Under the pieces are notes generated by a model. The model was not told where the DNA came from. It did not search any database and was given only the letters and a program-made list of their open reading frames with translations. Shown piece by piece: positions 1-7,724 of a DNA stretch of 42,546 nt. The translations under genes and the position numbers were made by a program. This DNA is from Streptomyces longispororuber (GTDB lineage Bacteria; Actinomycetota; Actinomycetes; Streptomycetales; Streptomycetaceae): contig NZ_JAMOLN010000068.1 in NCBI RefSeq assembly GCF_024448165.1, positions 1 through 42,546 of the forward strand, in the 5' to 3' direction. Within the stretch, counting starts at the first letter, position 1; the number at the start of each line of letters is the position of its first letter.

Positions 1-866
1 AGCGGGCCACCAACCAGTACGACGGGGCCCAGGAGAAGCAGAAGAAGCTGCAGAAGGAGATCGACCAACTGCAGGACAAGGTCGCCCGCGGGCAGGAAGA
101 GCTCAACGAACTGCGCACGGGCCTCGGCGCGATGGCCAGCGAGCAGTACCGCTCCGGTGGCATCGACCCCTCCGTCCAGCTCTTCCTCTCCGCCGACCCG
201 GACGACTACCTCGACAAGGCGTCCACCCTCGACTCGCTGTCCGCGCAGCAGTTGGAGGCGCTGAAGAAGGTGCAGGAGAAGCAGCGCACCCTCGCACAGG
301 AGCGCGCCGAGGCATCGGAGAAGCTCAACGACCTCTCCGACACCCGCACCGAACTCGGCAAGAAGAAGAAGGAGATCCAGGGCAAGCTCAGCTCCGCACA
401 GAAGCTGCTCAACACCCTGACCGCCGCTGAGCGCCAGAAGATGGCCGACGAGGAAGCGCGCGCCAGCCGCTCCTCCGCCGGTCGCGTCGACCTCGGCAAC
501 GAAGTGGCCGCCTCCCAGTTCGGTGCCGCCGCCCTGAACGCGGCCGCCTCCCAGATCGGCAAGCCGTACGTCCGTGGCGGCACGGGCCCCAACTCCTACG
601 ACTGCTCGGGCCTCACACAGTGGGCGTACGGGCAGGCCGGGGTCCAGATATCCCGGGTCACGTACACGCAGGTCAACGAGGGAGCCCACATCGGCATGAG
701 CGCGCTCAAGCCCGGTGACCTGGTGTTCTTCAACAACACCGAGCATGTCGGCCTCTACGCGGGCAACGGCCAGGTGGTGCACGCGCCGTACCCGGGGGCC
801 TCGGTGCGCTACGAGTCGATGAGCACGATCGGCAGCTTCCAGTTCGGCGTCCGCGTCACGGGCTGA
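1..866 (+). CDS. NlpC/P60 (C40) peptidoglycan endopeptidase, 5'-truncated by window edge
   Basis: The reading frame is already open at the left edge, so the start codon and any signal peptide lie outside the window. The visible N-terminal half is a Glu/Lys/Gln-rich coiled coil. The C-terminal ~110 residues form an NlpC/P60 domain: the catalytic Cys lies in YDCSGL, the His in EHVGLY, and a second His in VVHAP. Actinobacterial proteins of this layout (coiled coil plus C40 domain, like RipA and the Streptomyces Swl/Rpf-associated hydrolases) are exported and cut the D-Glu to m-DAP/LL-DAP bond of stem peptides; the coiled coil usually restrains the enzyme or docks a partner. Catalytic residues look intact. 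It ends at a TGA followed by a strong hairpin, so it is the last gene of its transcript. It has no functional link to the neighbours on the right. Confidence 0.9.
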   Translation, partial: RATNQYDGAQEKQKKLQKEIDQLQDKVARGQEELNELRTGLGAMASEQYRSGGIDPSVQLFLSADPDDYLDKASTLDSLSAQQLEALKKVQEKQRTLAQERAEASEKLNDLSDTRTELGKKKKEIQGKLSSAQKLLNTLTAAERQKMADEEARASRSSAGRVDLGNEVAASQFGAAALNAAASQIGKPYVRGGTGPNSYDCSGLTQWAYGQAGVQISRVTYTQVNEGAHIGMSALKPGDLVFFNNTEHVGLYAGNGQVVHAPYPGASVRYESMSTIGSFQFGVRVTG

Positions 867-873
867 TCGCGCC

Positions 874-910
874 GCGGCCCGGTCCTCGTTCCCACGCGGG
901 ACCGGGCCGC
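874..910 (+). terminator. Hairpin terminator after the NlpC/P60 gene
   Basis: A perfect 12-bp inverted repeat (GCGGCCCGGTCC at 874-885, complement at 899-910) encloses a 13-nt loop and begins 8 bp after the stop codon. There is no T-tract, which is usual for Streptomyces terminators. Confidence 0.8.
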
Positions 911-1623
911 ACCCTCGTCTGCTTCGCCCTGCTCGTCGCCAACCGTGTCGCTCCGCGCCTCAGCCGGGTGACGCCACGTCGTCAGGTCGAGGCCCGGAGC
1001 CGGCGCGGGGTGGCCCGCTCGACGAAGCGGGACCAGCCGTGCTCGTGCCTCTTCCTTCGTGTCCCCGGTATGAATCACCTTCGCGGCGGTATGCCGTCGA
1101 GTGTCGCCCCGCGAAGTACGCGGCTGTGCTCGGCCGGGCCGTTATGCCTCGGGGGCCAATCGTCAATGCCACTGGCGACGAGTAAGCCTCACGCGTTGTG
1201 AGGGTGAGCCTTTGAGTGCTGCTCGGGGTCGTAGGCCGACCCGGAAGCTTCGGTCTACTCGTAACTTGGGCCGACCAGCTGGAGCTGTGGAATCGTTACG
1301 GCGACAACGGGTTCGAGGGGGATCAACTCGGCGGCCGACTCAATGTGTTCGCCTCAGTGAGGGGCTGCCGGAGTCTGCTGTCCGACCTGGACGCACCTTC
1401 GCGAACGGCCCATCCCCGGGTGCAGATCTCTGTGTGGACCGGTGCTGCCGCAACGGCCCTCGCTCTCCTCCACGACGTCGAGGCCGACCTCGCTGTCTCG
1501 GCATGGGATGGTGTCAAGGCGCTCGGTTGTGTCTCATGGACCTTGTGTTCGCCGGTGAGGCGCTGCCACTCTCTGGGACTGAGGGTGAGCGGTACGACCT
1601 GGTGTTCGGGAGGGGATCCGCGC
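911..1623. other. Stretch without a convincing gene, upstream of a kinase remnant
   Basis: No frame here shows convincing Streptomyces codon bias or a recognisable domain. One open frame on the plus strand from about 1216 runs into the kinase start at 1624, but its product resembles nothing I recognise and has mixed codon use. It may be a decayed gene. A ribosome-binding site (GGGAGGGG, 1608-1615) at the right end belongs to the kinase remnant. Confidence 0.4.
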
Positions 1624-2215
1624 ATGGATGCCGGGGACATGCTGGCCGGCCGGTACCGGCTCAAGTGGGTTCTGGGCCGGGGTGGCATGGGGGAGGTGTG
1701 GCTGGGCCGGGATGAGACGGTGCTGCGGCGTGCTGTCGCGTCAAGGTGCTGCACCAGGCGTTGACCGACTTGTCGTCGCCGCGGAGGTTTCAGAAGGAGG
1801 CGGCAATCTCGCAGGCCTGCAGCATTCGGGCATCACGGTGGTTCACGATGCCGGCGGCCGCGACGGGCACTTGTTCATCGTGATGGAGCTGCTGCACGGC
1901 AGTGACCTGGCCGAAGTGAGGGCCCGTCACCCGGGTGGCCTGTCGCTTGGAACGATGTTGGACGTGTCCAGGCAGACCGCGGAAGCACTGCATGCTGCGC
2001 ACCACCAGGGCATCATCCACCGGGCTCTGAAGCCGGCGAACCTGTTCCTCCAGGGCGACGGCCGAGTCAAGATCTGCGACTTCGGCATCGCGCGTGATCC
2101 GGACGCCACCTCCGCGCTGACCCTGAGCGGCCATGTGGTCGGCACTCCCGCATACATGTCGCCTGAACAGTGCCAGGACAGGCCCATCGACGTGCGCAGC
2201 GATCTCTACCTTTGA
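1624..2215 (+). pseudogene. Ser/Thr protein kinase (PknB-like) N-terminal remnant, frameshifted and truncated
   Basis: Translation from ATG 1624 (ribosome site GGGAGGGG 9 bp upstream) gives a Hanks-type kinase start with the glycine loop GRGGMGEVW. Two single-base deletions are needed to follow the homology: one near 1740 (expected AVAVKVLHQA, breaks inside AVK) and one near 1810 (expected EAAIS-AGLQHSG). The frame then reads through FIVMELL, HRALKPANLF, KICDFGIA and GTPAYMSPEQ and stops at 2215 just after DVRSDLY, where the IS200/IS605 element begins. The catalytic loop reads HRA instead of HRD, so the catalytic base is missing as well. Everything after about half of the kinase domain is gone. 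Such kinases normally carry a transmembrane segment and sensor domain; none is visible. The gene is dead. Confidence 0.85.
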
Positions 2216-2227
2216 TCTTGCGCAGTG

Positions 2228-2247
2228 CTCCCCCGTTCACGGGGGAG
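2228..2247. repeat. Left-end subterminal hairpin of the IS605 element
   Basis: A perfect 8-bp stem (CTCCCCCG / CGGGGGAG) with a TTCA loop lies 12 bp after the kinase truncation point and outside the tnpA stop. In this family TnpA binds such single-strand hairpins and cuts nearby. Confidence 0.65.
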
Positions 2248-2670
2248 GTGAAGCGCATCTCGATACTGCTCTGACCTCGGCTTTGGGCATGGATCTGCGC
2301 TGTTGGCCTCAGCCAGGTCACATGGGGCGCTGCTCGTTCTCGATGTACTGGCGTGCGACGGTCAGCGGTGCCCCGCCGCAGCTTCCGGCGAAGTACGAGC
2401 CGGACCAGAAATGTCCGCTCCACAGGTACCGGCGGACGTGCGCGTCGTACTCCTTGCGCAGGTAGCGGGAGGAGACGCCCTTGAGGGAGTTGACCAGCCT
2501 GGAGAGCTGGACCGTCGGCGGATAGCGCATCAGGAGGTGCACGTGTTCCTCTTCGCCGTTGAACTGCTTCAGCTCGGCCTCGAAGTCCTCGCAGACCTCC
2601 CGCATGATCTCCTCGCACCTGGCCAGCATGGCGTCCGTCATGGCCTTGCGCCGATACTTGGTGACAAAGA

Positions 2671-3457
2671 CTACTGACCTGTTCGGAGTGTTGTCGTCGG
2701 ATAGTGAGCCACCCTGAGTCCGGTGCCGGTGAGGCAATCGTCGATGAGTTCGGGGTGGCGTTGAATATGCCGCAGGCCGCGACGGAGGGTGTGTTCGAGA
2801 TGGTCGTCGTCGGTGGAGGCGACATTTGCCAGCGGGCCGCGCCGCAGCAGCGACCAGACGCCCTCTACCGGGTTCAAGTCCGGGGCATACGAGGGCAGAT
2901 GAACGATGGTGAGCCAGTCGTGGCCAGCCGCGTACTGGCGCATCCCGGCGGTCCGGTGGGTGTTGAGTCGTCGCAGATGACAACGATGGGAGCCTTGAGC
3001 TTTTCCACAGCTGGACCGCGGACTCGTCGCGTTCCACGGCCCGGCGGGTGGGTGACTGCCAGGACCAGCCATGCCGGTGCAGCAGCCGCCACACCCCCGC
3101 CTGCGAGACCTCCAGTGCGAATTGCCGGTGGATGAGTATGCGGATCCTCGCCAGGGTCCAGCGCTGGTCTTCCCAGCCGTGCACCGCCGGCCCCCGGGCC
3201 AGCTCCTGTTCCAGTCCGGTGAACCGGTCGTCACTCAGTCTGGGCAGCTTCGGCGGCCCGGCCGAGGCCAGGGCGGCCGTCCCGCCCGGGCGCCAGGCCC
3301 GCCGCCAGCGCTCCACCGAGCGCACACTGACCCGCAGTTCCTTCGCGATCAGCGCGTTCTTCTCACTCCGCTCGAACCGTTTCCCGGCTTCGAGCCGGAT
3401 CCGCGCACGAACGTGCTGCCGTTCGGCGGTCAGCCCACTGCCCTGTGCGTACCGCAT
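2671..3457 (-). pseudogene. IS630-family transposase with internal deletion and frameshift
   Basis: The N-terminal half from ATG 3457 is a helix-turn-helix region (ELRVSVRSVERWRRAW) followed by a winged-helix segment ending RRAVERDESAVQLWK near 3015. Full-length relatives then have about 60-70 residues including the first catalytic Asp; these are missing here. Homology resumes as LKAPIVVICD in a second frame, and after a further one-base loss as LNTHRTAGM and HLPSYAPDLNPVEG (catalytic DDE Asp/Glu region) in a third frame, ending at 2671 on the TA of the joint. The enzyme cannot be functional without the first Asp block. Confidence 0.8.
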
Positions 3458-3521
3458 ACCATCGGCCTACTGCAGAGATCACCGCCCGTGACTCCTCCCG
3501 ACAACACCCCGAGTAGATCAG
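2674..3521 (-). mobile_element. IS630-family insertion sequence inside tnpA
   Basis: The ends carry imperfect terminal inverted repeats: 2674 onward reads CTGACCTGTTCGGAGTGTTG and the complement from 3521 reads CTGATCTACTCGGGGTGTTG, with 19 of 23 positions matching. The left flank is TA (2672-2673), the duplicated target of this family; the right flank reads AA (3522-3523) where a second TA is expected, so one end has mutated or the boundary is off by one or two bases. The element carries one broken transposase gene. Both joints fall exactly where tnpA homology stops and resumes. Confidence 0.75.
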
Positions 3522-3618
3522 AAGTGGACACGCACGTTGTAGACGACGTGACGGCCAGTGCGTACATCGGGATTCGGATTCCACCGTGGTGACATAAACC
3601 AATTGATATCGTGATCGA

Positions 3619-4941
3619 GTGAACACGGAACGTGCAATGGTGAAGCGGCAGTTCGGGCACCGTGCCCGACTCGCGCTGACCCGTGCACAGATCCGGCTCA
3701 TGGACGACCAGGCGCACGCGGCCCGCGCCCTGTGGAACCTGCTGCACGACTGGTGGACGATGCTGCCCAAGGGCAAACGTTCCCTGGCCGCAGCGGACAC
3801 GGCGATCCGCCAGGCCCGAGGCGAGATCGACTGGCTCGCCGTCCTCCCCGCTCAGGCCGCGCAAGCGGTACTGAAGACGTACTTCCAGGCATGGAAGAAC
3901 TGCTGGGACGGCCGCGCCGACGCGCCGAACTTCAAGACCCGCATCCGCACAGTGATGTCCGTGGACATCCCGCAGGGCCGGGACCTGAACATCACCCGCG
4001 TGCACCGCCGCTGGGGAACGGCCAACATCCCCAAGATCGGACGGGTCCGGTTCCGCTGGACCAAGGACCTCCCCGTGGGCAAACGTGCCAACAAGGAGAA
4101 CCGGATCACCGGCGCGCGACTGGTCAAGGACGCACTCGGCTGGCACATCGCCTTCCGCGTCCAGACCCTCGAAGCCAGGCCCGAGCCTCACCAGGGAACC
4201 GAGGTCGGCATCGATGCCGGGGTGAACCTGCCCCTCGCCCTGTCCGACGGCGACCACCAGGACCACGGACGCCCGCCCCGCCTCCCCGACGGGACAGCCG
4301 ACCGGGACAAGTGGCTGAACCCCCGGGAGAAGGCCAAACTGCTCGGCCTGGAACAACGCGCCGCCCAGCGTAAGCAGCACCGCAAGCGCGGGGAGAAGGC
4401 CTCCCGCCGCCTGCGGCACACCTACGACCAGATCAAGCAGCTCCGCGCAACAGCCACGCGCCGCGCCGTTGACTGGCAGCACAAGACCACCACCAACATT
4501 GCCCAGCGGTACGGCACCGTCGTGGTCGAACAGCTCACCATCAAGAACATGGTCAAGTCCGCCAGGGGCACCATCGAGGAACCCGGCAGGAACGTCGCGC
4601 AGAAGTCCGGCCTGAACCGCGCCATCAGCCAGGAGGCATGGGGCCGCACCGTGACGATGCTGACGTACAAGACCGCCCGCCACGGCGGCACCCTGCACAA
4701 GGTCCCCGCCCCCGGCACCTCCTTGCGCTGCTCAGCCTGTGATCTCACCACACCGGGCAGCCGGGAGGACCAGGCCACGTTCGTGTGCAAGAACCCCGAC
4801 TGCGGATGGTCCGGCAACGCCGACTGGAACGCGGCCCGGAACATCCTGCACCTGTACCGGATGGGCCACGCGCCCATCCCGGCTGCCGGGAGGGCAGTCG
4901 TCAGGCGTCCCCGTGGCGTCAAGCCCGCCACTGCAAGGTAG
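3619..4941 (+). CDS. tnpB: TnpB, IS605-family RNA-guided RuvC nuclease (intact)
   Basis: The 440-residue protein has full family length. The three RuvC catalytic acids are present: D199 in GIDAG, E304 in VVVEQL and D402 in GNADWNAARN. Between the last two lies a zinc ribbon (C371, C374, C390, C395). The N-terminal ~190 residues match the WED/REC part of TnpB. TnpB cuts DNA guided by a right-end-derived RNA and a short target-adjacent motif, favouring retention of the element after excision. The start is GTG 3619; ATG 3637 is an alternative and no clear ribosome site favours either. Codon use is like the chromosome. It is divergent from tnpA with 23 bp between starts. With its transposase destroyed, this nuclease is now an orphan that could still be active. 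Confidence 0.92.
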   Translation: MNTERAMVKRQFGHRARLALTRAQIRLMDDQAHAARALWNLLHDWWTMLPKGKRSLAAADTAIRQARGEIDWLAVLPAQAAQAVLKTYFQAWKNCWDGRADAPNFKTRIRTVMSVDIPQGRDLNITRVHRRWGTANIPKIGRVRFRWTKDLPVGKRANKENRITGARLVKDALGWHIAFRVQTLEARPEPHQGTEVGIDAGVNLPLALSDGDHQDHGRPPRLPDGTADRDKWLNPREKAKLLGLEQRAAQRKQHRKRGEKASRRLRHTYDQIKQLRATATRRAVDWQHKTTTNIAQRYGTVVVEQLTIKNMVKSARGTIEEPGRNVAQKSGLNRAISQEAWGRTVTMLTYKTARHGGTLHKVPAPGTSLRCSACDLTTPGSREDQATFVCKNPDCGWSGNADWNAARNILHLYRMGHAPIPAAGRAVVRRPRGVKPATAR

Positions 4942-5000
4942 GCAGGAATCTCCCTCGTTTACGACGGAGAGCACTTCAACAGTCGTTGCTCGTTGAGAGA
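4820..5000 (+). ncRNA. Predicted omega/reRNA scaffold and guide of TnpB
   Basis: In IS605 elements the 3' end of tnpB and the right end encode the guide RNA. The last ~120 bp of tnpB, the hairpin at 4949-4970 and the following CACTTCAAC form the expected layout, with the guide taken from flanking DNA starting about 4980-4981 (AGTCGTTGCTCGTTGA). The 5' limit is arbitrary and no promoter was identified. This call is inferred from position and family knowledge, not from a covariance model. Confidence 0.45.
4949..4970. repeat. Right-end subterminal hairpin of the IS605 element
   Basis: TCTCCCTCG and CGACGGAGA form a 9-bp stem with one mismatch around a TTTA loop, 7 bp after the tnpB stop. It parallels the left hairpin (stem CTCCCCCG, loop TTCA) and is followed by TTCAAC. 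Confidence 0.65.
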
Positions 5001-5139
5001 GATCGAAGCCCTCATCGCCCACGGCGTGTACCCACCTGGTAACCCACAGGTGCATCCTCTACCCGAGGGACCGGCGGTGCTGCAGCAACTCGAAGAGGGC
5101 CTGACCCAGGGCAAGCTCGCCCTCGACCCTTGGCGCTAG
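4975..5139 (+). pseudogene. C-terminal coding remnant of unknown gene at the IS605 right flank
   Basis: A frame with good Streptomyces codon bias continues out of the element end and stops at TAG 5137-5139. It encodes about 54 residues, including REIEALIAHGVYPPG and PAVLQQLEEGLTQGKLALD. It has no start of its own. It is not the missing half of the kinase on the other flank, so the two sides were not one gene before insertion. I do not recognise the family. Confidence 0.4.
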
Positions 5140-5142
5140 GAA

Positions 5143-5305
5143 CGCCCGTGCTTCATCGGGGCGCTCCGCTGTCCCCAGTGAGTGGAGACTTCGGCTCGTG
5201 CAGCGATGCCGGAACCACCCGATTGCCCACGTGGCAGTCGAGATGGGGATCGACCTCGCCTGCGCGTGGACCCACCTCCCCAGCGGCCGGTCCAGCCTCA
5301 CCTGA
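5143..5305 (+). pseudogene. Degenerate IS481-type transposase N-terminus
   Basis: The frame ending at TGA 5305 reads WRLRLVQRCRNHPIAHVAVE then MGIDLACAWTHLPSGRSSL. This resembles the start of IS481-family transposases (GRLRLVQR...PIAHVAxELGIS...CAHRW). The helix-turn-helix is corrupted and no DDE domain follows. The next 150 bp up to the methyltransferase stop hold nothing I can assign. Confidence 0.4.
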
Positions 5306-5458
5306 GACGCCGTCATCGACGACCCCGTCTTGGCCCGCCGTCGGACCTCGGCTGCCTGAACGCGCGGCAGCAGCGACGGATCCGACACTCCGGTCCGCTG
5401 TCCTACGAGCCGACCGCGGCACGGCGGCGGCCGCGGTCCGCCCACACACGCTCGGCTT

Positions 5459-6262
5459 TCACCGTTTGCGCGCCACGCCGCACATCGCGACGTCCACCGC
5501 GTCATGGGGGAGAGGTGTGTCGTCCGGGCGCCAGGCCGACGTGGCGACGACGCCCGGATCCACGACGTCCAGGCCCGAGAAGTAGTCGGCTATCTCCTGC
5601 GGTGAGCGCAGGTGGTAGGTGTTCGCCGACTGCGCGTTGTACGCGGTCACGGCTGCGTTCAGCGCTTCATTGGTGTTGATGCCGTCGCTCAGTGCGATGT
5701 AGCTGCCGGACGGCAACGCCTCCAGAAGCGTGGCGACCAGTTCCGCGGGGCGGTCGGCGTCCGACAGCTGGCCCATGATGCCGAGCAGGGTCAGGCCGAC
5801 CGGTCGGCTGAAGTCCAGCGTGTGCGCCGCTTCGGCCAGAATCCGCTCGGGGTTGCGCACATCCTCCGACAGGTAGGCGCACGCTCCCTCCGGGGTGCTG
5901 GTCAGCAGGGCTCGGGCGTGGGCGAGGACGAGCGGGTCGTTGTCGACGTAGACGATCCTGCTGTCCGGGGCGATGCGCTGGGCCACTCCATGGGTGTTGT
6001 CGGCGGTGGGCAGCCCGGTGCCGATGTCGAGGAACTGCCGGATGCCCGCTTCGGCCGCAAGGTAGCGCACGGCGCGCACGAGGAACCCCCGTTGGAGCCG
6101 TGCCACGGCCGCGAACTCCGGGAAGGTCGACAGAATGACGTCGCCGACCTCGCTGTCGACCTGGTAGTTGTCCTTGCCGCCCAGGAGGTAGTTCCACACG
6201 CGTGCCGAGTGCGGGCGGTCCGTCTGCAGGCTGCTCTTCAGATCAGCGTTCATGTCATCCAT
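5459..6262 (-). CDS. SAM-dependent methyltransferase, S-adenosyl methyltransferase family (PF04672)
   Basis: The 267-residue protein matches the actinobacterial Methyltransf_19 family: N-terminal RPHSARVWNYLLGGKDNY, SAM-binding loop FLDIGTGLPTADN, acidic strand IVYVDNDPLV, then LLGIMGQL and the C-terminal VMCGVARK-like end (VAMCGVARKR). Length is typical (~270). I chose ATG 6262 because the signature begins right after it; ATG 6253 is an alternative, and an upstream in-frame start at 6361 lacks homology. No strong ribosome site is visible. Members are abundant in Streptomyces and often lie next to regulators; their substrates are mostly unknown. It stands alone between transposase remnants, with no operon partner. 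Confidence 0.88.
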   Translation of the reverse strand: MDDMNADLKSSLQTDRPHSARVWNYLLGGKDNYQVDSEVGDVILSTFPEFAAVARLQRGFLVRAVRYLAAEAGIRQFLDIGTGLPTADNTHGVAQRIAPDSRIVYVDNDPLVLAHARALLTSTPEGACAYLSEDVRNPERILAEAAHTLDFSRPVGLTLLGIMGQLSDADRPAELVATLLEALPSGSYIALSDGINTNEALNAAVTAYNAQSANTYHLRSPQEIADYFSGLDVVDPGVVATSAWRPDDTPLPHDAVDVAMCGVARKR

Positions 6263-6399
6263 GGGCACAGCTTCACACGGAGCGAGAAGTCGCAAGGTCA
6301 ACTCCGCGACAACGATGCCCTCTTCACGCCGCGTTGCCCTGCACCGTGAACAGCCAGGCACGGCAGCGGCGCAGGGTCCGCCGCCGCTGAATCTGCTCG

Positions 6400-6933
6400 G
6401 TGATCAGGGTGACGGCAGGGTGGCGGGCCTGGGGCGTGCCCCTGGGCGAGGCGTTGAACCGCAGGAGTGTGGACGTTCCTCGGCGGCGGCAAGTGCCGGC
6501 CGGCCTGCCGATGCCGCGGGCCGCCGACGGGCGCCTGGTCCTGGCGGTCGACGTCAGCAACTGTCCCCGCCCCGCCCCGTCGCGCCGACCCGGCGCGGAG
6601 CATCTGCTGTGCCACGTCTACGGCCGCAGCGGACGGTTCTCGGACCAGTTCATCCCCGGCCGGCCGTACTCCTTCGTCGCCGCCCTCGAATCGGGCCAGA
6701 ATCTGGGCCCATCCTCGCGCGGAGTACAGGCGTTACGTCGCCGTGGCGGGCCGGCGCCGCACGTACTGCGGCGCGGCGGGGCGGGACGCGTCGGCAGGCC
6801 CCGGGCACCGGCGACGAGGTCAGAGCTCATCCGCTGCAACGAGCGCGCAGATACGGCACGTACGAGGCCTGAGACGGTCGACGCCAGCAGCATTTCGGTG
6901 AGGGAGACGTGTTCGGCCCGGACGGTGGTATGA
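6400..6933 (+). pseudogene. IS701-type transposase fragment
   Basis: The segment PMPRAADGRLVLAVDVSN, then CHVYGRSGRFSDQFIPGRPY followed by SFVAALESG, matches the region around the first catalytic Asp of IS701-family DDE transposases found in Streptomyces. The match fades after about residue 110, and neither the N-terminal part nor the later catalytic residues are present. The remaining codons to 6933 carry no recognisable domain. It is a decayed internal fragment. Confidence 0.55.
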
Positions 6934-6963
6934 GAGCGCCGTTCTATTTCCAATCTGTGTTGT

Positions 6964-6979
6964 TTCTAGAATGGTCGCG
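6964..6979 (+). promoter_or_regulatory. Possible leaderless promoter with a TTCTAGAA palindrome
   Basis: TAGAAT (6967-6972) ends 6 bp before the GTG start at 6979, the spacing of a leaderless transcript, and no ribosome site is present. It overlaps the perfect palindrome TTCTAGAA (6964-6971), a candidate operator for the regulator it precedes. No good -35 is seen. Confidence 0.35.
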
Positions 6980-7692
6980 TGACGGATGACATTGATGCGA
7001 TCGCGGTGCTCCAGGACCCCGTGCGCCGCCGACTGTACGAGTTCGTGGTGGCGCAGGGGCGTGAGGTCGGCCGCAACGAGGCCGCCGAGGCGACCGGGGT
7101 GGCGCGGACGCTCGCGGCGCACCACCTGGACAAGCTGACGGCGGCCGGGCTGCTTGAGAGCGGCAGTCGCCGCCTGACGGGCCGGTCGGGTCCTGGGGCG
7201 GGGCGCCCGGCCAAGGTGTACACGCGCACGCGCGCCGAGCGGTCGGTGTCTCTGCCCGGCCGGGACTACCGGACGGCCGCCGAACTGCTCGCAGAGGCCG
7301 CCGAGGAGGCGGGACTTGACGTCGGGCTCGGCGCGGCCGCGCGCCGCCGGGGCGAGTCCCTGCGCGGGTCGGCCGCGCCCTGTGGTGATCTGGGCGCGGC
7401 GATGGAGCTGCTCAGGGCCCGCGGCTACGAGCCGTACATCGCCGGAGCCGGAGCCGGAGCCGGAGCCGGGGGCGCCGGCGAGACGGGTGACGACGCGGGG
7501 CCGCCGGTCGTTCGGCTGCGCAACTGCCCTTTCCATGCCGTCGCCGAGCGCTTCCCGCCCCTCGTGTGCGGCATGAATCTCGCTCTTCTTGAAGGGCTGA
7601 TCGGGTCGGAGGGCCCGGTCCGTGCCCGGATGGACGCGCGGCCGGGGGAGTGTTGCGTGATGCTGGAATCCTCTAAAAGCGATGAACGTTGA
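6979..7692 (+). CDS. ArsR/SufR-like winged-helix regulator with C-terminal cysteine motif
   Basis: The 237-residue protein begins with a winged helix-turn-helix (DPVRRRLYEFVV...GVARTLAAHHLDKLTAAGLL) followed by the GRPAKVY wing. The C-terminal half has a conserved cysteine block: C in LRNCPFHAV, C in LVCGMN and CC in PGECCVML. This order resembles SufR-type regulators that bind an Fe-S cluster or metal through C-terminal cysteines. Residues about 155-164 are an Ala-Gly repeat encoded by a hexanucleotide array, absent from the core fold. The GTG start is 6979, probably leaderless. The DUF3291 gene follows 32 bp later on the same strand, a pairing often seen for this family, and is its likely target. 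Confidence 0.82.
   Translation: MTDDIDAIAVLQDPVRRRLYEFVVAQGREVGRNEAAEATGVARTLAAHHLDKLTAAGLLESGSRRLTGRSGPGAGRPAKVYTRTRAERSVSLPGRDYRTAAELLAEAAEEAGLDVGLGAAARRRGESLRGSAAPCGDLGAAMELLRARGYEPYIAGAGAGAGAGGAGETGDDAGPPVVRLRNCPFHAVAERFPPLVCGMNLALLEGLIGSEGPVRARMDARPGECCVMLESSKSDER
7441..7464 (+). repeat. Hexanucleotide tandem repeat (GCCGGA)4 inside the regulator gene
   Basis: Four perfect GCCGGA copies followed by a fifth variant GCCGGG encode an Ala-Gly stretch. Copy changes would keep frame and alter linker length only. Confidence 0.85.
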
Positions 7693-7718
7693 CATAGAAA
7701 TGAGGGGCGTGCTGGGAT
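7689..7718 (+). promoter_or_regulatory. Candidate promoter of the DUF3291 gene
   Basis: A consensus -35 TTGACA (7689-7694) overlaps the regulator stop codon, and TGGGAT (7713-7718) lies 18 bp on, 6 bp before ATG 7725. The -10 is weak. It would allow separate leaderless expression. Confidence 0.35.
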
Positions 7719-7724
7719 GAGGCC

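Larger units (their letters stand above)
2318..3595 (-). pseudogene. tnpA: IS200/IS605 TnpA (Y1 HUH transposase), split by IS630 insertion
   Basis: The gene is in two parts. The first 24 codons (ATG at 3595 down to 3524) read MSPRWNPNPDV...GRHVVYN...VH. The rest starts at about 2674 with VFVTKYRRK and runs to the stop at 2318. Removing the intervening DNA restores the family signature in which VHLVFVTKY is continuous. The HUH motif HVHLL and the catalytic tyrosine in ARQYIEN are intact, so inactivation is due to the insertion alone. The downstream part happens to be in frame with IS630 sequence, producing a misleading long fusion frame. TnpA would cut and join single-stranded element ends; here it cannot be made as one protein. 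Confidence 0.85.
2216..4980. mobile_element. IS200/IS605-family element (divergent tnpA/tnpB) carrying an IS630 insertion
   Basis: The element holds a Y1 transposase gene on the minus strand and a tnpB on the plus strand, with subterminal hairpins at each end (2228-2247 and 4949-4970) of matching design: about 8-9 bp stems and tetraloops TTCA and TTTA. Outer boundaries are estimates: the left end lies between the broken kinase codon and the first hairpin, the right end just after the TTCAA at 4975-4979, by analogy with IS608/ISDra2. An 848-bp IS630-family element interrupts tnpA, so this copy can no longer move by itself. IS605 elements make no target duplication. The flanks (kinase on the left, an unrelated C-terminal frame on the right) do not join into one gene, which suggests a later deletion at one side. 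Confidence 0.75.

Noticed and set aside
2318..3457. A 379-codon minus-strand frame as one transposase
   Set aside because: It is a chance fusion of the IS630 transposase N-terminus, a frameshifted segment, and the downstream part of tnpA; each portion matches a different family.
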